Source: Pseudomonadota bacterium (GTDB lineage: Bacteria > Pseudomonadota > Gammaproteobacteria > Pseudomonadales > Moraxellaceae). Taken from it: a stretch of 60,283 nucleotides of DNA. Numbering within the stretch: position 1 is the first letter of the stretch; every line of letters begins with the position of its first letter. The DNA lies in assembly GCA_021804565.1 (NCBI GenBank), contig JAJZHK010000011.1, forward strand, positions 1-60,283, written 5' to 3'. The notes under the pieces were generated by a model, which saw nothing but the letters and a program-made list of their open reading frames with translations, ran no database searches and was not told the origin of the DNA. Shown here in pieces: positions 34,152 through 42,489 of the stretch. A program made the position numbers and the translations under genes.

Positions 34152-34952
34152 GTGTCGACCTTTTTGAGCCTGGCCGCAGCCTTGCTCTACCTGAGCGCCA
34201 GCTATCAAGTGGCCCGCGCATTGTGGCAAGGACTGGCCCTGAAAACAGCGCAGGTGATCGCTGTAGGCAGCTTGGCAGCCGTTTTTCACGGCCTGGTTCT
34301 GGCACCGCAACTCCATAGCCCGCAAGGACTGGATCTCAGCCTCTTCCGTGTGCTCAGCCTGCTTGCCTGGCTGGTCGCTGTACTGACCCTGCTCCTGAGC
34401 ATGGCGCGACCGGTCATCTCCCTGGGGGCCCTGGCCTTTCCCCTGGCCGCGTTGTCAGCCCTGGCCTCACAGTTTTTTGTGATCGACTATCACCCCATCG
34501 CTCACCTCTCGCGAGTTGACGAGGCGCACATCTTGCTGTCCATTCTTGCCTACGGCCTGTTTTTCCTGGCGGCCGCCATGGCCGCCATCCTGCACTACCA
34601 GAATCATCGTCTCAAGCAGCGCCGCCCCCTGCCCATGGGACGTGTCATACCGCCTTTGCAGACCCTCGAGCTCCTGCTCTTCGATGTACTGCTGGCCGCC
34701 TGGGGCCTGCTCACCCTGGCCATGGTGATAGGCTTGTCGGTGGCCACCAATCTGCATGCGCAGCACCTGCTCCATAAAACCGTTTTCTCCATCGCCGCCT
34801 GGCTGCTCTTTGGCACGCTGCTCGCCGGTCGCCATCGCGGTGGCTGGCGCGGACCGCGCGCCGTGCAGCTGACCTTGATCGGCTTCGCTTTGCTCATCGT
34901 CGGTTTTTTTGGCAGCAAAGCCGTGCTCGAACTCGTCCTGCATGTCAACTGA
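34152..34952 (+). CDS. ypjD: CcsA/YpjD family inner membrane protein
   Basis: A 266-residue integral membrane protein with about eight hydrophobic segments, related to the cytochrome c assembly (CcsA/CcmC) family and usually annotated YpjD next to ffh. It has the HLSRVDEAHILLSILAYGLFFLAA segment and the C-terminal HKTVFSIAAWLLFGTLLAGRHRGGWRG segment, where conserved His residues would ligate haem in CcsA. The WWD signature of true haem handlers is not seen, so a haem role is uncertain. Start is GTG 34152 with GGGAG 11 bases before. The divergent ffh partner and the downstream corC-like gene are the common order. Confidence 0.88.
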   Translation: MSTFLSLAAALLYLSASYQVARALWQGLALKTAQVIAVGSLAAVFHGLVLAPQLHSPQGLDLSLFRVLSLLAWLVAVLTLLLSMARPVISLGALAFPLAALSALASQFFVIDYHPIAHLSRVDEAHILLSILAYGLFFLAAAMAAILHYQNHRLKQRRPLPMGRVIPPLQTLELLLFDVLLAAWGLLTLAMVIGLSVATNLHAQHLLHKTVFSIAAWLLFGTLLAGRHRGGWRGPRAVQLTLIGFALLIVGFFGSKAVLELVLHVN

Positions 34953-34964
34953 ACGGAGCTCGTC

Positions 34965-36221
34965 ATGGCGCTAGCTTCGGTGAGTCAGTCGCTCCTGACC
35001 ATGAGCCTGAGCATTACCGGATCCGCCTTCTTCTCGGCCGCTGAAACGGGCATCATGACCGCCAACCGCTATCGCCTGCGTCATCAGGCCAAGCTCGGCA
35101 ACCGTTCAGCGCAACGCATCCTCGACCTGCTCAGCACGCCCGATCGCCTGCTCAGCCTGATCCTCATGGGCAATGCCCTGATGAACGTCACCGCCGGCTC
35201 CGCCGCCACCCTGTTGGGCCTACGCATTTCCGGGGATAGCGGTGTAGCCCTGTTCACCGGCTTGCTGACCTTCGTTCTGCTGATCTTCGGTGAGGTCGGC
35301 CCAAAAACCTTCGCCGCCGCCTATCCAGAGCGCGTCGCCTATCCTGCAGCCTGGGTCCTGAGCCCCCTGCTCTTCCTGACACGCCCCCTGGTCGACGCCA
35401 TACAGACCCTGGCACGCCTGCTCTTTCGCTTCCGGATGGCCGCCGACCTGCCCCCCGAAGAGCTCAACAGCGACGAATTGCGCACCCTGGTGCATGAGTC
35501 CGATGTACTCCCCAATCAGCGTCGCGGCATGCTGCTCGGCGTCCTTGACCTGGCCAGCATACGCGTCAATGACATCATGGTGCCGCGCCAGGAAGTGGTC
35601 GGCATCGATATCAACGCCGAAGTCGACGCCATCATCGAGCAGCTGCGTTCGATACAGCACACCCGCCTGCCGGTCTACCGCGGCGAGCTCAATGACTGCA
35701 TCGGCATCCTGCACATACGCCAGGCCACCCGCTTTCTCAACTCCGAACAGCTGACCCGGGCCGAGATCCTGCAGCACGTGCGCGAGCCTTATTACGTCCC
35801 GGAAGGCACCTCCCTGCCGGCACAGCTGCGCAACTTCCAAAAGCGCAAGCAGCGCATGGGGCTGGTTGTCGATGAGTACGGGGACATCCAGGGCTTGGTC
35901 ACCCTGGAGGATATCCTCGAGGAGATCGTCGGCGACTTTACCACCGATGGCAGTCCCTCGCCCTCCTTCCAGCGCGAAGCCGATGGCTCTTACCTGCTCG
36001 AGGGCAGTCTCTCCCTGCGCGAGCTCAACCGCCGCCTGCACTGGCAGTTGCCGGTGGACGGCGCTCGCACCCTGAGTGGCCTGATCATCGAACACCTCGA
36101 CACCATTCCTGAATTTCCTGTTTCCCTGCGTATCGGACCTTACATCATCGAGGTCGTGCAGATGCGTGACAACACCGTGCGCAGTGCGCGCGTCCACATC
36201 CTGGAGCCTGAGCGTGAGTGA
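34965..36221 (+). CDS. HlyC/CorC (YfjD) family membrane protein with CBS domains
   Basis: A 418-residue protein of the CNNM/CorC family: an N-terminal DUF21 membrane domain (about residues 1-185, with [27 protein letters not shown]), two CBS domains (about 205-330, beginning [15 protein letters not shown] and [26 protein letters not shown]) and a C-terminal transporter-associated FAD-like domain. Relatives such as MpfA and CorB export Mg2+, and YfjD is the close E. coli relative. GGAG precedes the ATG. It follows ypjD by 12 bases and overlaps dapE by eight, so the three may form one transcript. Confidence 0.92.
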   Translation: MALASVSQSLLTMSLSITGSAFFSAAETGIMTANRYRLRHQAKLGNRSAQRILDLLSTPDRLLSLILMGNALMNVTAGSAATLLGLRISGDSGVALFTGLLTFVLLIFGEVGPKTFAAAYPERVAYPAAWVLSPLLFLTRPLVDAIQTLARLLFRFRMAADLPPEELNSDELRTLVHESDVLPNQRRGMLLGVLDLASIRVNDIMVPRQEVVGIDINAEVDAIIEQLRSIQHTRLPVYRGELNDCIGILHIRQATRFLNSEQLTRAEILQHVREPYYVPEGTSLPAQLRNFQKRKQRMGLVVDEYGDIQGLVTLEDILEEIVGDFTTDGSPSPSFQREADGSYLLEGSLSLRELNRRLHWQLPVDGARTLSGLIIEHLDTIPEFPVSLRIGPYIIEVVQMRDNTVRSARVHILEPERE

Positions 36222-37344
36222 TGCCTGCCTCGAACTGACCCTGGAACTGCTGCGCCGTCCCTCGATCACCCCGCACGATGAAGGCTGTCAGCCACTCCTG
36301 CTCGAACGGCTGCAGGCGATCGGTTTTCAGGGCGAATTCATGGATGCCGGGGAGGTGCGCAACCTCTGGGCTCGACGTGGACAGCAGGGCCCCCTGCTGG
36401 TTTTTGCCGGACACACCGACGTGGTCCCCACCGGGCCTCTGCCGCAATGGCACAGTCCGCCGTTCACCCCCACGATCCGCGACGGCCTGCTCTACGCACG
36501 CGGCGCCGCTGACATGAAGTCGTCCCTGGCCGCGATGGTGGTCGCCTGCGAGCGCTTCTTTGCCCGCCATCCCGAGCCGCGAGGCAGCGTCGCCTTTCTC
36601 ATCACCAGCGACGAGGAAGGTGTCGCTCGCGATGGAACACGTCACGTCGTGGAGCTGCTGCGCCAGCGCGCTATCCATCCCGACTGGTGCATCGTCGGAG
36701 AGCCCTCGAGTGATGCGCATCTGGGCGACACCATCAAGGTCGGCCGCCGCGGCTCGCTCAATGCGGTGCTCAGGATCATCGGCCGGCAAGGCCACGTCGC
36801 CTACCCGCAGCGTGCTGACAACCCCATACACCGGGCGATGCCGGCCCTGGCGGAGCTCTGTAGCGAAGTCTGGGACCAAGGCAATGCCGACTTTCCAGCC
36901 AGCTCTTTGCAGATCTCCAACATCAGCGCCGGCACCGGCGCCAACAATGTGATCCCTGGCGAACTGAGCGCCGTTTTCAACATTCGCTTCAGCACCGAAA
37001 TCGACGAAGCCAGCCTGCGCGCGCGCACCGAGGCCATCCTCCAGCGCCATGGCCTGTCCTACGAGATCAGCTGGAGCCTCAGCGGCCTGCCCTTTCTGAC
37101 CCCGGACGGCCCGCTGCGCCAAGCGGTCATCGACAGCATCCAGGCCCAGCTGGGAAGGACCTGCGTCTGCTCGACCTCGGGAGGCACCTCGGACGGCCGC
37201 TTCATCGCCACCCTGGGCACCCAGGTGGTCGAACTGGGCCCCATCAATCACAGCATTCATCAGATCGATGAGTGCGTCGCCGTCGCCGATCTGGAGGCCC
37301 TCGCTCGCGTCTACGAGGACATCCTGGTACGCCTTTTAGGCTGA
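36214..37344 (+). CDS. dapE: Succinyl-diaminopimelate desuccinylase DapE
   Basis: DapE hydrolyses N-succinyl-L,L-diaminopimelate, giving diaminopimelate for lysine and peptidoglycan. The start is placed at GTG 36214, eight bases inside the upstream gene, giving 376 residues beginning (M)[19 protein letters not shown], which matches E. coli DapE (375 residues); the open frame runs 16 codons further upstream without support. Di-zinc metallopeptidase residues are seen in [23 protein letters not shown], the ITSDEEG glutamates, and the final [10 protein letters not shown] and HSIHQIDE. Its stop is two bases from the stop of tesB on the opposite strand. Confidence 0.96.
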   Translation: MSDACLELTLELLRRPSITPHDEGCQPLLLERLQAIGFQGEFMDAGEVRNLWARRGQQGPLLVFAGHTDVVPTGPLPQWHSPPFTPTIRDGLLYARGAADMKSSLAAMVVACERFFARHPEPRGSVAFLITSDEEGVARDGTRHVVELLRQRAIHPDWCIVGEPSSDAHLGDTIKVGRRGSLNAVLRIIGRQGHVAYPQRADNPIHRAMPALAELCSEVWDQGNADFPASSLQISNISAGTGANNVIPGELSAVFNIRFSTEIDEASLRARTEAILQRHGLSYEISWSLSGLPFLTPDGPLRQAVIDSIQAQLGRTCVCSTSGGTSDGRFIATLGTQVVELGPINHSIHQIDECVAVADLEALARVYEDILVRLLG

Positions 37345-37346
37345 GC

Positions 37347-38219
37347 TCAGTACTTCTCTCCGACTTCGCGCAGACGCATCAAGCCTTCCTGCGCGACCGT
37401 CGCCACCAGCACGCCCTGGCGACTGAAGATCTTGCCACGGTTGATGCCGCGTCCGCCGGAAGAGCTGGGTGAATCCATCTGGTAAAGCAGCCAGTCGTCC
37501 ATACGGAAATCCCTATGGAACCACATGGCGTGGTCGAGGCTGGCCGCCTGGATATTCGGCTGCATAAAGGACACCCCATGCGGCAGCATGGCGGTCCCCA
37601 TCAGGGCAAAATCGGAAGCGAAAGCGAGCATGCTCTGATGCAGCAGCCTGTCGTCGGGAAGTTCGGCCTGCGCCCGCATCCAGTGAAAACGGCAGGGCTC
37701 CTGCGCCTGCGGCGCAAAAGGGTTGATCGGATCGATGGGACGTATCTCGATGGGGCGCTCGCGCGCAAAAGACTCGCGTATCTTCTCCGGTAAAAGATGG
37801 GCGATGCGGGCGCGCAGCTCGGTCTCGTTGGGCAGGCCTTCCGGCGCCTGCACCTCCGGCATGGGCTCCTGGTGATCGAGACCATCTTCTTCGACCACGA
37901 AAGACGCCATCATGGTGAAAATAGGCTGGCCATGCTGTATGGCCCGGACCTGGCGTGTCGAAAAGCTCTTGCCATCGCGCAGACGGTCGACCCAGTAGAC
38001 GATGGGCGCATGGATATCACCTGCGCGCAGGAAATAGGCGTGCAGGGAGTGCACGCTCCGTCCTTCGACGGTGCGGCCGGCCGCCATCAAAGACTGGCCG
38101 AGAACCTGTCCGCCAAAGACGTTTTTACCGACAATATTGCGGCTCTGACCACGATAGATACCCTGCTCAAGACACTCGAGATCGAGCAGCTGCAACAACT
38201 CTTCAATGACCGGGGACAC
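37347..38219 (-). CDS. tesB: Acyl-CoA thioesterase II TesB
   Basis: TesB cleaves medium- and long-chain acyl-CoA to free acid and CoA. GTG 38219 is preferred as start: AGGAGAG lies five bases before it, and the 290-residue protein then aligns with E. coli TesB (286). An ATG six codons upstream would place this ribosome binding site inside the coding region. Family motifs are YRGQSRNIVGKNVFGGQVLGQSL, the double-hotdog halves, and the C-terminal LDHAMWFHRDFRMDDWLLYQMDSPSSSGGRGINRG-type segment with the catalytic Asp, Ser/Thr and Gln region. Convergent with dapE. Confidence 0.93.
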   Translation of the reverse strand: MSPVIEELLQLLDLECLEQGIYRGQSRNIVGKNVFGGQVLGQSLMAAGRTVEGRSVHSLHAYFLRAGDIHAPIVYWVDRLRDGKSFSTRQVRAIQHGQPIFTMMASFVVEEDGLDHQEPMPEVQAPEGLPNETELRARIAHLLPEKIRESFARERPIEIRPIDPINPFAPQAQEPCRFHWMRAQAELPDDRLLHQSMLAFASDFALMGTAMLPHGVSFMQPNIQAASLDHAMWFHRDFRMDDWLLYQMDSPSSSGGRGINRGKIFSRQGVLVATVAQEGLMRLREVGEKY

Positions 38220-38270
38220 CTTGACTCTCCTGTGCATAGATCCCCTTACCTTAGCACATCATGCAAGGCC

Positions 38271-39305
38271 TCAGCGCTGCACGGCCATCGACCACACCTG
38301 ACCATCGACAGCATCGAGACAGAGACGGTAGCGCCCCGGTGGCACCGGCACCTGCGCCGGCAGGAAGATACGCGCCTTGGCACCCACCGGCCCGGTGATC
38401 CCAAAAGCACCATCATGGATCTTCTGATAAGCGTAGTCGTTGACGTAAGCCTGCCGGGGCAGCTGCGCCAGTTGCGCACCATCCCAGGTCTCGACCGCCT
38501 GCCCACGGGCGTCGAGCAGACGCACGCGCAGGACCTGAGAGGGCGCCTCCGGGGTGCCTGCATCGACATAGGCGTGGAAGCTGACCCGGCCATCGGCCTC
38601 CAGGCGGCCCTCTTGCAAGGACCAATGGTGGCGTGTCGGACTGACCGGGCCGGGATGGAAGGCCGAATAGACGGAACCCCGATAGTGGTCATAGGTCCCG
38701 ACGACGAAGATCACCGTCAGCAACACTGCCGCCAGGCCGAGCCGCTGGAGTGCAGCGTCGCGCAGCGGCAGCTCACGATCGCCCAGGCAAAAGTCGAGCC
38801 CGCGATTAGCGCTGAGACCGGGGTGCTTGTGCCGCCACCAAGCATCCATGGCGTAGGCACCGGAACCGGCGAAGAACAAGGCCATGCCCATGGCGAAATT
38901 GCAGGCCGCCATGGTCCACTCGTCGATGCAGGTCGCCCCCTGCCAGCCGAACAACAGCATCAAGACCACCGACAGCCCCAGCGATCCCAGGGCCGCCAGC
39001 CGTGTCCACCAGCCGAGGATGAGCAGGAGGCCGACGACCAGCTCAAAAAGACTGAACAGGATGACCCCGGCATAGAGCAGCACGAAGTGCTGCAGCATAT
39101 AGGAAACAACGTGGTCGAGACCGAACAAAGCCCCTGGCATCGCCGTCTGAAATTTGTAGGCCATCCAGTGGCCACCGCTCCAGGCATCCAGCTTGGCCGG
39201 GGCATAGATGAAACGGCGGCTACCGCCGCCCCAATAGATCCAGCCTTGCACAAAACGCAGGCAGAGCAGCCCCCAGGCTGCGGCTGTCGGTGCTGACTTG
39301 CTCAT
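38271..39305 (-). CDS. doxDA: DoxD-DoxA fusion (thiosulfate:quinone oxidoreductase type)
   Basis: A 344-residue membrane protein that fuses the two subunits of thiosulfate:quinone oxidoreductase, which oxidises thiosulfate to tetrathionate and passes electrons to quinone. The N-terminal half (about 1-190) is DoxD-like, with several membrane helices and LRFVQGWIYWGGGSRRFIY at the start. After a helix (about 195-215) the C-terminal part (about 215-344) is the secreted DoxA-like domain (VRLLDARGQAVETWDGAQLA, YAYQKIHDGAFGITGPVGAKA). Start is ATG 39305, overlapping the upstream binding-protein gene as ATGA. Substrate is inferred from homology; DoxX-family proteins vary in function. Third gene of a three-gene cassette. 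Confidence 0.8.
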   Translation of the reverse strand: MSKSAPTAAAWGLLCLRFVQGWIYWGGGSRRFIYAPAKLDAWSGGHWMAYKFQTAMPGALFGLDHVVSYMLQHFVLLYAGVILFSLFELVVGLLLILGWWTRLAALGSLGLSVVLMLLFGWQGATCIDEWTMAACNFAMGMALFFAGSGAYAMDAWWRHKHPGLSANRGLDFCLGDRELPLRDAALQRLGLAAVLLTVIFVVGTYDHYRGSVYSAFHPGPVSPTRHHWSLQEGRLEADGRVSFHAYVDAGTPEAPSQVLRVRLLDARGQAVETWDGAQLAQLPRQAYVNDYAYQKIHDGAFGITGPVGAKARIFLPAQVPVPPGRYRLCLDAVDGQVWSMAVQR

Positions 39306-40264
39306 GGTGGCGTCACCTCGCTGTCGACGGCGGTAAAACCATAGCGAGCCAGGATGGCCTGCGCCTGCGCCGATTTCAAAAAAGCGAGCCAAGCTTGCGC
39401 TGCAGCCGGATGCGGCGCCCCGCGAACCTGCGCGGCCGCGTAGACAGCGCTGACATTCTGCGCCGCAGGCAGATCGACATGACGCAGGGGATGACCCACA
39501 CTTTCCTGGAAAATGGCTTCCGAGCGCCAGGTCACCCCGACGTCGGCCTGGCCCTGCATGAGCTTCATCGGCGTTTGCCGGTGGTGAATGGCGGTGAGCA
39601 CAGCCTCGCCATGCGCCAGCTTGTCGGTATAGACGCGCTGCACCAGGGACTCGCCACCCGCCAGCCGGAGCGCCTTTTGCACCTGCCGCGCCACCCCCTC
39701 CCAGGCCGGGTCCGGCAAGAGCACGCGCACCCCGGGGCGAGCAAGATCTTGCCAGCCCTGGATATGCGCAGGATTGGCCGCGGGCACCATCAGGGTCAGG
39801 CTGTTGCGGGCATACTTTTGCAAGGGCGGCTGTACCAGACCCTCGGCCTGCGCTGCCTGCAGCTTGCCCCAGCCGGCGGCGTAGACGTCGGCGTGGACGC
39901 TCCAGCTCATATTGCCGACGGTGATACGGCCTCCGTTGCGGATCTGCTCCAGCAAACGCCCTGGCGGCAGGGTTTCATAGAAGAGACGCCCACGCAGCTC
40001 AGGATGCTGCGCGGTGAAAGCCTGAACCAAAGGCGCCATGGCAAAAAAATAGTTGCCTCCGACCAGCAGGCTGAGACCAGGGTCGACAGGGTCACCATGA
40101 AAATCGGGGAGATTATCGACCTCATCGACGGTGAACTCGAGGCCACGTTGCAGAGCCGGATCATTGGCCTGACCCTGCCAGGGCGGATAGACGGGATCGC
40201 CGGCCCAGGCGGGCAGCATCGCCAGCCCCAAGACCAGCAGCAAGATCCTCTGCTTAGCGGGCAT
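39302..40264 (-). CDS. Periplasmic substrate-binding protein of the doxDA cassette
   Basis: A 320-residue periplasmic binding protein (type 2 fold, related to molybdate/sulfate-type binding proteins). Signal peptide MPAKQRILLLVLGLAMLPAW ends near AG-DP. The mature part has SLLVGGNYFFAMAPLVQAF at the first lobe and ADVGVTWRSEAIFQ near the hinge, the pattern of oxyanion binding proteins. No ABC permease or ATPase gene accompanies it, so it may work as a substrate presenter for the neighbouring oxidoreductase and not for import. It overlaps the upstream gene by 11 bases and doxDA by four. Confidence 0.75.
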   Translation of the reverse strand: MPAKQRILLLVLGLAMLPAWAGDPVYPPWQGQANDPALQRGLEFTVDEVDNLPDFHGDPVDPGLSLLVGGNYFFAMAPLVQAFTAQHPELRGRLFYETLPPGRLLEQIRNGGRITVGNMSWSVHADVYAAGWGKLQAAQAEGLVQPPLQKYARNSLTLMVPAANPAHIQGWQDLARPGVRVLLPDPAWEGVARQVQKALRLAGGESLVQRVYTDKLAHGEAVLTAIHHRQTPMKLMQGQADVGVTWRSEAIFQESVGHPLRHVDLPAAQNVSAVYAAAQVRGAPHPAAAQAWLAFLKSAQAQAILARYGFTAVDSEVTPP

Positions 40265-41048
40265 AGTGGAAGCCCGCCTGTTGCAGCTGCGGCAAGGTCC
40301 CCACCACCCCCGGAGACAAGATGACCCCAGGGATGAGATGGTTGCTCAGCTCGGCTGCCAGCTGCTCATGAGCCAGCCCATCGGGATTGATGCCCTTGTC
40401 GATGAGGGCCTGGCTGAGCTCCCAGATACCATTATGACAGGCGATAAAAACGACACCGCGCGCCTGCAAAGCGGGAATGCTGTTATCCGCAGGCGCATAG
40501 ACACCCTGCGCATCCTCGATGGCATGGACGTCAGCATGCAGGGCCGGCCCCGCCTTGAGCCAGGTGTTGCTGGTCGCGCCGGCAGACTTGAGCAAGGACA
40601 GGTACTTGTTCCAGATCAGCTCGTCGTACAAGGCCCAGTGCGCCGTTCCATGGGTCGCCGAGACGCAAAGAAAGTCAGGGTGCTGGAACGCGAAAACCTG
40701 CACATTGAGGCTGTTACGCATCAAGTTCAGCCAGGGCCCGTGCAGATCCGTATGATCCCAGACCTGCTTGTGCTGTCCTCCATAAGCGATCACCTCCTGC
40801 AGGGCCTGATGGTCCCAGTCGGCGCTGTCGGTCAGGATCATCGGCACTTTCTTGAAATCCCGCCGCCGCGGGGCGGCCTGCAGGCGCCTGTGCAGGTCGA
40901 GCAGACCCGTGGCGCCCGAGGGCAGCAGGGCGGGCAAGGCGCTGGACGGCTCAGAGGCCCCCGCCCACGCCCGCGTCGCCACCCAGGCCCCCGCCCCTAA
41001 CAAAGCCTGCTTGAACAAGTCGCGACGGTTTTCACCCTTGGCATCCAT
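40254..41048 (-). CDS. Tat-exported DsrE-fold protein of the doxDA cassette
   Basis: A 264-residue protein with a twin-arginine signal (NRRDLFKQ at residues 7-14, then a hydrophobic stretch to about residue 30). The mature part looks like the DsrE/DsrF/YchN fold: KVPMILTDSADWDHQALQEV, NVQVFAFQHPDFLCVS and the strand-helix VVFIACHNGIWELSQALIDKG. C204 in FIACHNG is in the position of the sulfur-carrying cysteine of DsrE-like proteins; C128 is a second cysteine. Tat export means it folds, possibly with cofactor, before transport. GAGGAGAGG precedes the ATG. A periplasmic sulfane-sulfur role with doxDA is a reasonable inference, not shown. Confidence 0.7.
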   Translation of the reverse strand: MDAKGENRRDLFKQALLGAGAWVATRAWAGASEPSSALPALLPSGATGLLDLHRRLQAAPRRRDFKKVPMILTDSADWDHQALQEVIAYGGQHKQVWDHTDLHGPWLNLMRNSLNVQVFAFQHPDFLCVSATHGTAHWALYDELIWNKYLSLLKSAGATSNTWLKAGPALHADVHAIEDAQGVYAPADNSIPALQARGVVFIACHNGIWELSQALIDKGINPDGLAHEQLAAELSNHLIPGVILSPGVVGTLPQLQQAGFHYAR

Positions 41049-41139
41049 CTCTTCCTCTCCTCATCTTGGCCAGCCTGCACTTCAGACTAGCTCAAAACAG
41101 GACCAGGACGCCTATTTTTTGCCCTTCAGCCACCCCCCA

Positions 41140-41730
41140 TCACGGGCAGGTGGCCGCCTGCAGCTCGGTCAGGGTCGGGCTGCTCAGGACAGCTCCGCCG
41201 AAGGCATAGCTGTAGCCATTCACGCTCTGCAAACTGGTGCCGGCGCTGAAATTGGCGATTGCGCCTTGCGCCGACTTGATGAACCAGGGATAGGTCTTGT
41301 TGCTGTCGGCTTGAGCGATGATGCCAAAGGTATCTCCGTTGGCCATCTTGATCTCGTAGTCGGGCACCCCGGAAGGCGACGTCCCCGCCACCAGAATGGC
41401 ATTTTGCAGGGGGGCATCGACCTGCTGGCCACTCGCCAGGAGATAGCAGTTGCGGCCTGGGCTGACGCTGCCATCGTCCTGGTAGAGGTAGACATTGACG
41501 AGGCCATTGGGGGCGATGTAGAGGTAGTCCTGGGTGGTCAGCGGGCTGCCGTTGATCGTCGTGACGTAAGAAGCACTGTACATCCCGGCGATGTTCACCG
41601 TCGTCGCCGTGGCGACACTGATGACCGCGTTGCTGGTCTGTACCGGCGCTGCACGACCGGCACTGCCCATATTGCACGCCGTCAAGGCCAGCGCCAAGCT
41701 CAACGTCGCAAGTCCCTGCAAGGCTCTCAT
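41140..41730 (-). CDS. Putative lipoprotein, function unknown
   Basis: A 196-residue lipoprotein with signal peptide ending ALTAC (Cys19), followed by NMGS, which favours the outer membrane. The mature part is low in charge and rich in Ser, Ala, Gly, Thr and Val, with VTTINGSPLTTQDYLYIAPNGLVNVYLYQDDG and NSNKTYPWFIKSAQGA-like beta stretches and three more cysteines. A strong purine-rich ribosome binding site (AGGGAGGGGG) precedes the ATG. It is 91 bases downstream of the doxDA cassette's first gene and oriented the same way, so it is probably separately transcribed. No family recognised. Confidence 0.7.
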   Translation of the reverse strand: MRALQGLATLSLALALTACNMGSAGRAAPVQTSNAVISVATATTVNIAGMYSASYVTTINGSPLTTQDYLYIAPNGLVNVYLYQDDGSVSPGRNCYLLASGQQVDAPLQNAILVAGTSPSGVPDYEIKMANGDTFGIIAQADSNKTYPWFIKSAQGAIANFSAGTSLQSVNGYSYAFGGAVLSSPTLTELQAATCP

Positions 41731-41875
41731 CGTCCCCCTCCCTGGCGCCTCATCCTCTCAAGATGGCCGCTAGCTTCATTATTATTTTGCTCAGCACCCG
41801 GCGAGCGAGTTCCCTTATGCTAACACAGGGATAAAGCTCCTTGCGCCTGAGCTCACCAAAAGCGAACACAAGGAC

Positions 41876-42487
41876 TCAGCCTTGATCGATCTCGCGTCCA
41901 TCGCTGAGGCGCAGGTCAGGCCAGGCAGCACGCAGGTAGATCAGCATCGACCACAGCGTCAGGATGACCGCTGCATAGAGCAGACCGTAGGAACCCAGAC
42001 CCCAGCGATCGAGCACCAGATGACCCTGCCCATCGCGCAGTGGCGGTTCGGCCAGCAGCAGCGTGATCGCCAGCATCTGCGCCGCCGTTTTCAGCTTGCC
42101 GATGTAGCTGACGGCGACACTGGCTCGCTTGCCGATCTCCGCCATCCACTCACGCAAAGCCGAGATGGTGATCTCACGGGCGACGATGACGATGGCCGGT
42201 ATCACCAAAAACACGCTGTGCTGACCATCGACGAGGATGATCAGGGCAGCGGCCACCATCAGTTTATCGGCGACCGGGTCGAGAAAACGACCAAAGGCTG
42301 AGGTTTGATGCAATGCCCTGGCCAGATAACCGTCCAGCCAGTCGGTCACCGCTGCCAGCGCAAAGATCAGCGCGCAAAGACCATCATGATGCGGCCATCC
42401 CGAATAGGCGACGAGGACCAGCACCGGAATGCAAGCCACCCGCAGCAAGGTCAAGACATTGGGAATATTCCATAATGAAGGCCGCAC
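41876..42487 (-). CDS. pgsA: CDP-diacylglycerol-glycerol-3-phosphate 3-phosphatidyltransferase PgsA
   Basis: PgsA makes phosphatidylglycerophosphate, the committed step to phosphatidylglycerol and cardiolipin, in the inner membrane. GTG 42487 is taken as start because AGGGAGA lies six bases before it and the protein then begins (M)RPSLWNIPNVLTLLR like other PgsA proteins; 203 residues. The CDP-alcohol phosphotransferase motif is complete: D-W-L-D-G-Y-L-A-R, eight residues, G, three, D, three, D (residues about 55-82). About five membrane helices. It begins two bases after the uvrC stop. Upstream codons of the same open frame lie inside uvrC. Confidence 0.94.
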   Translation of the reverse strand: MRPSLWNIPNVLTLLRVACIPVLVLVAYSGWPHHDGLCALIFALAAVTDWLDGYLARALHQTSAFGRFLDPVADKLMVAAALIILVDGQHSVFLVIPAIVIVAREITISALREWMAEIGKRASVAVSYIGKLKTAAQMLAITLLLAEPPLRDGQGHLVLDRWGLGSYGLLYAAVILTLWSMLIYLRAAWPDLRLSDGREIDQG

Positions 42488-42489
42488 CC

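Noticed and set aside
37797-39296. 499-codon open frame on the plus strand
   Set aside because: Antisense to tesB and doxDA; composition rich in Gln, Arg and His as expected for a shadow frame.
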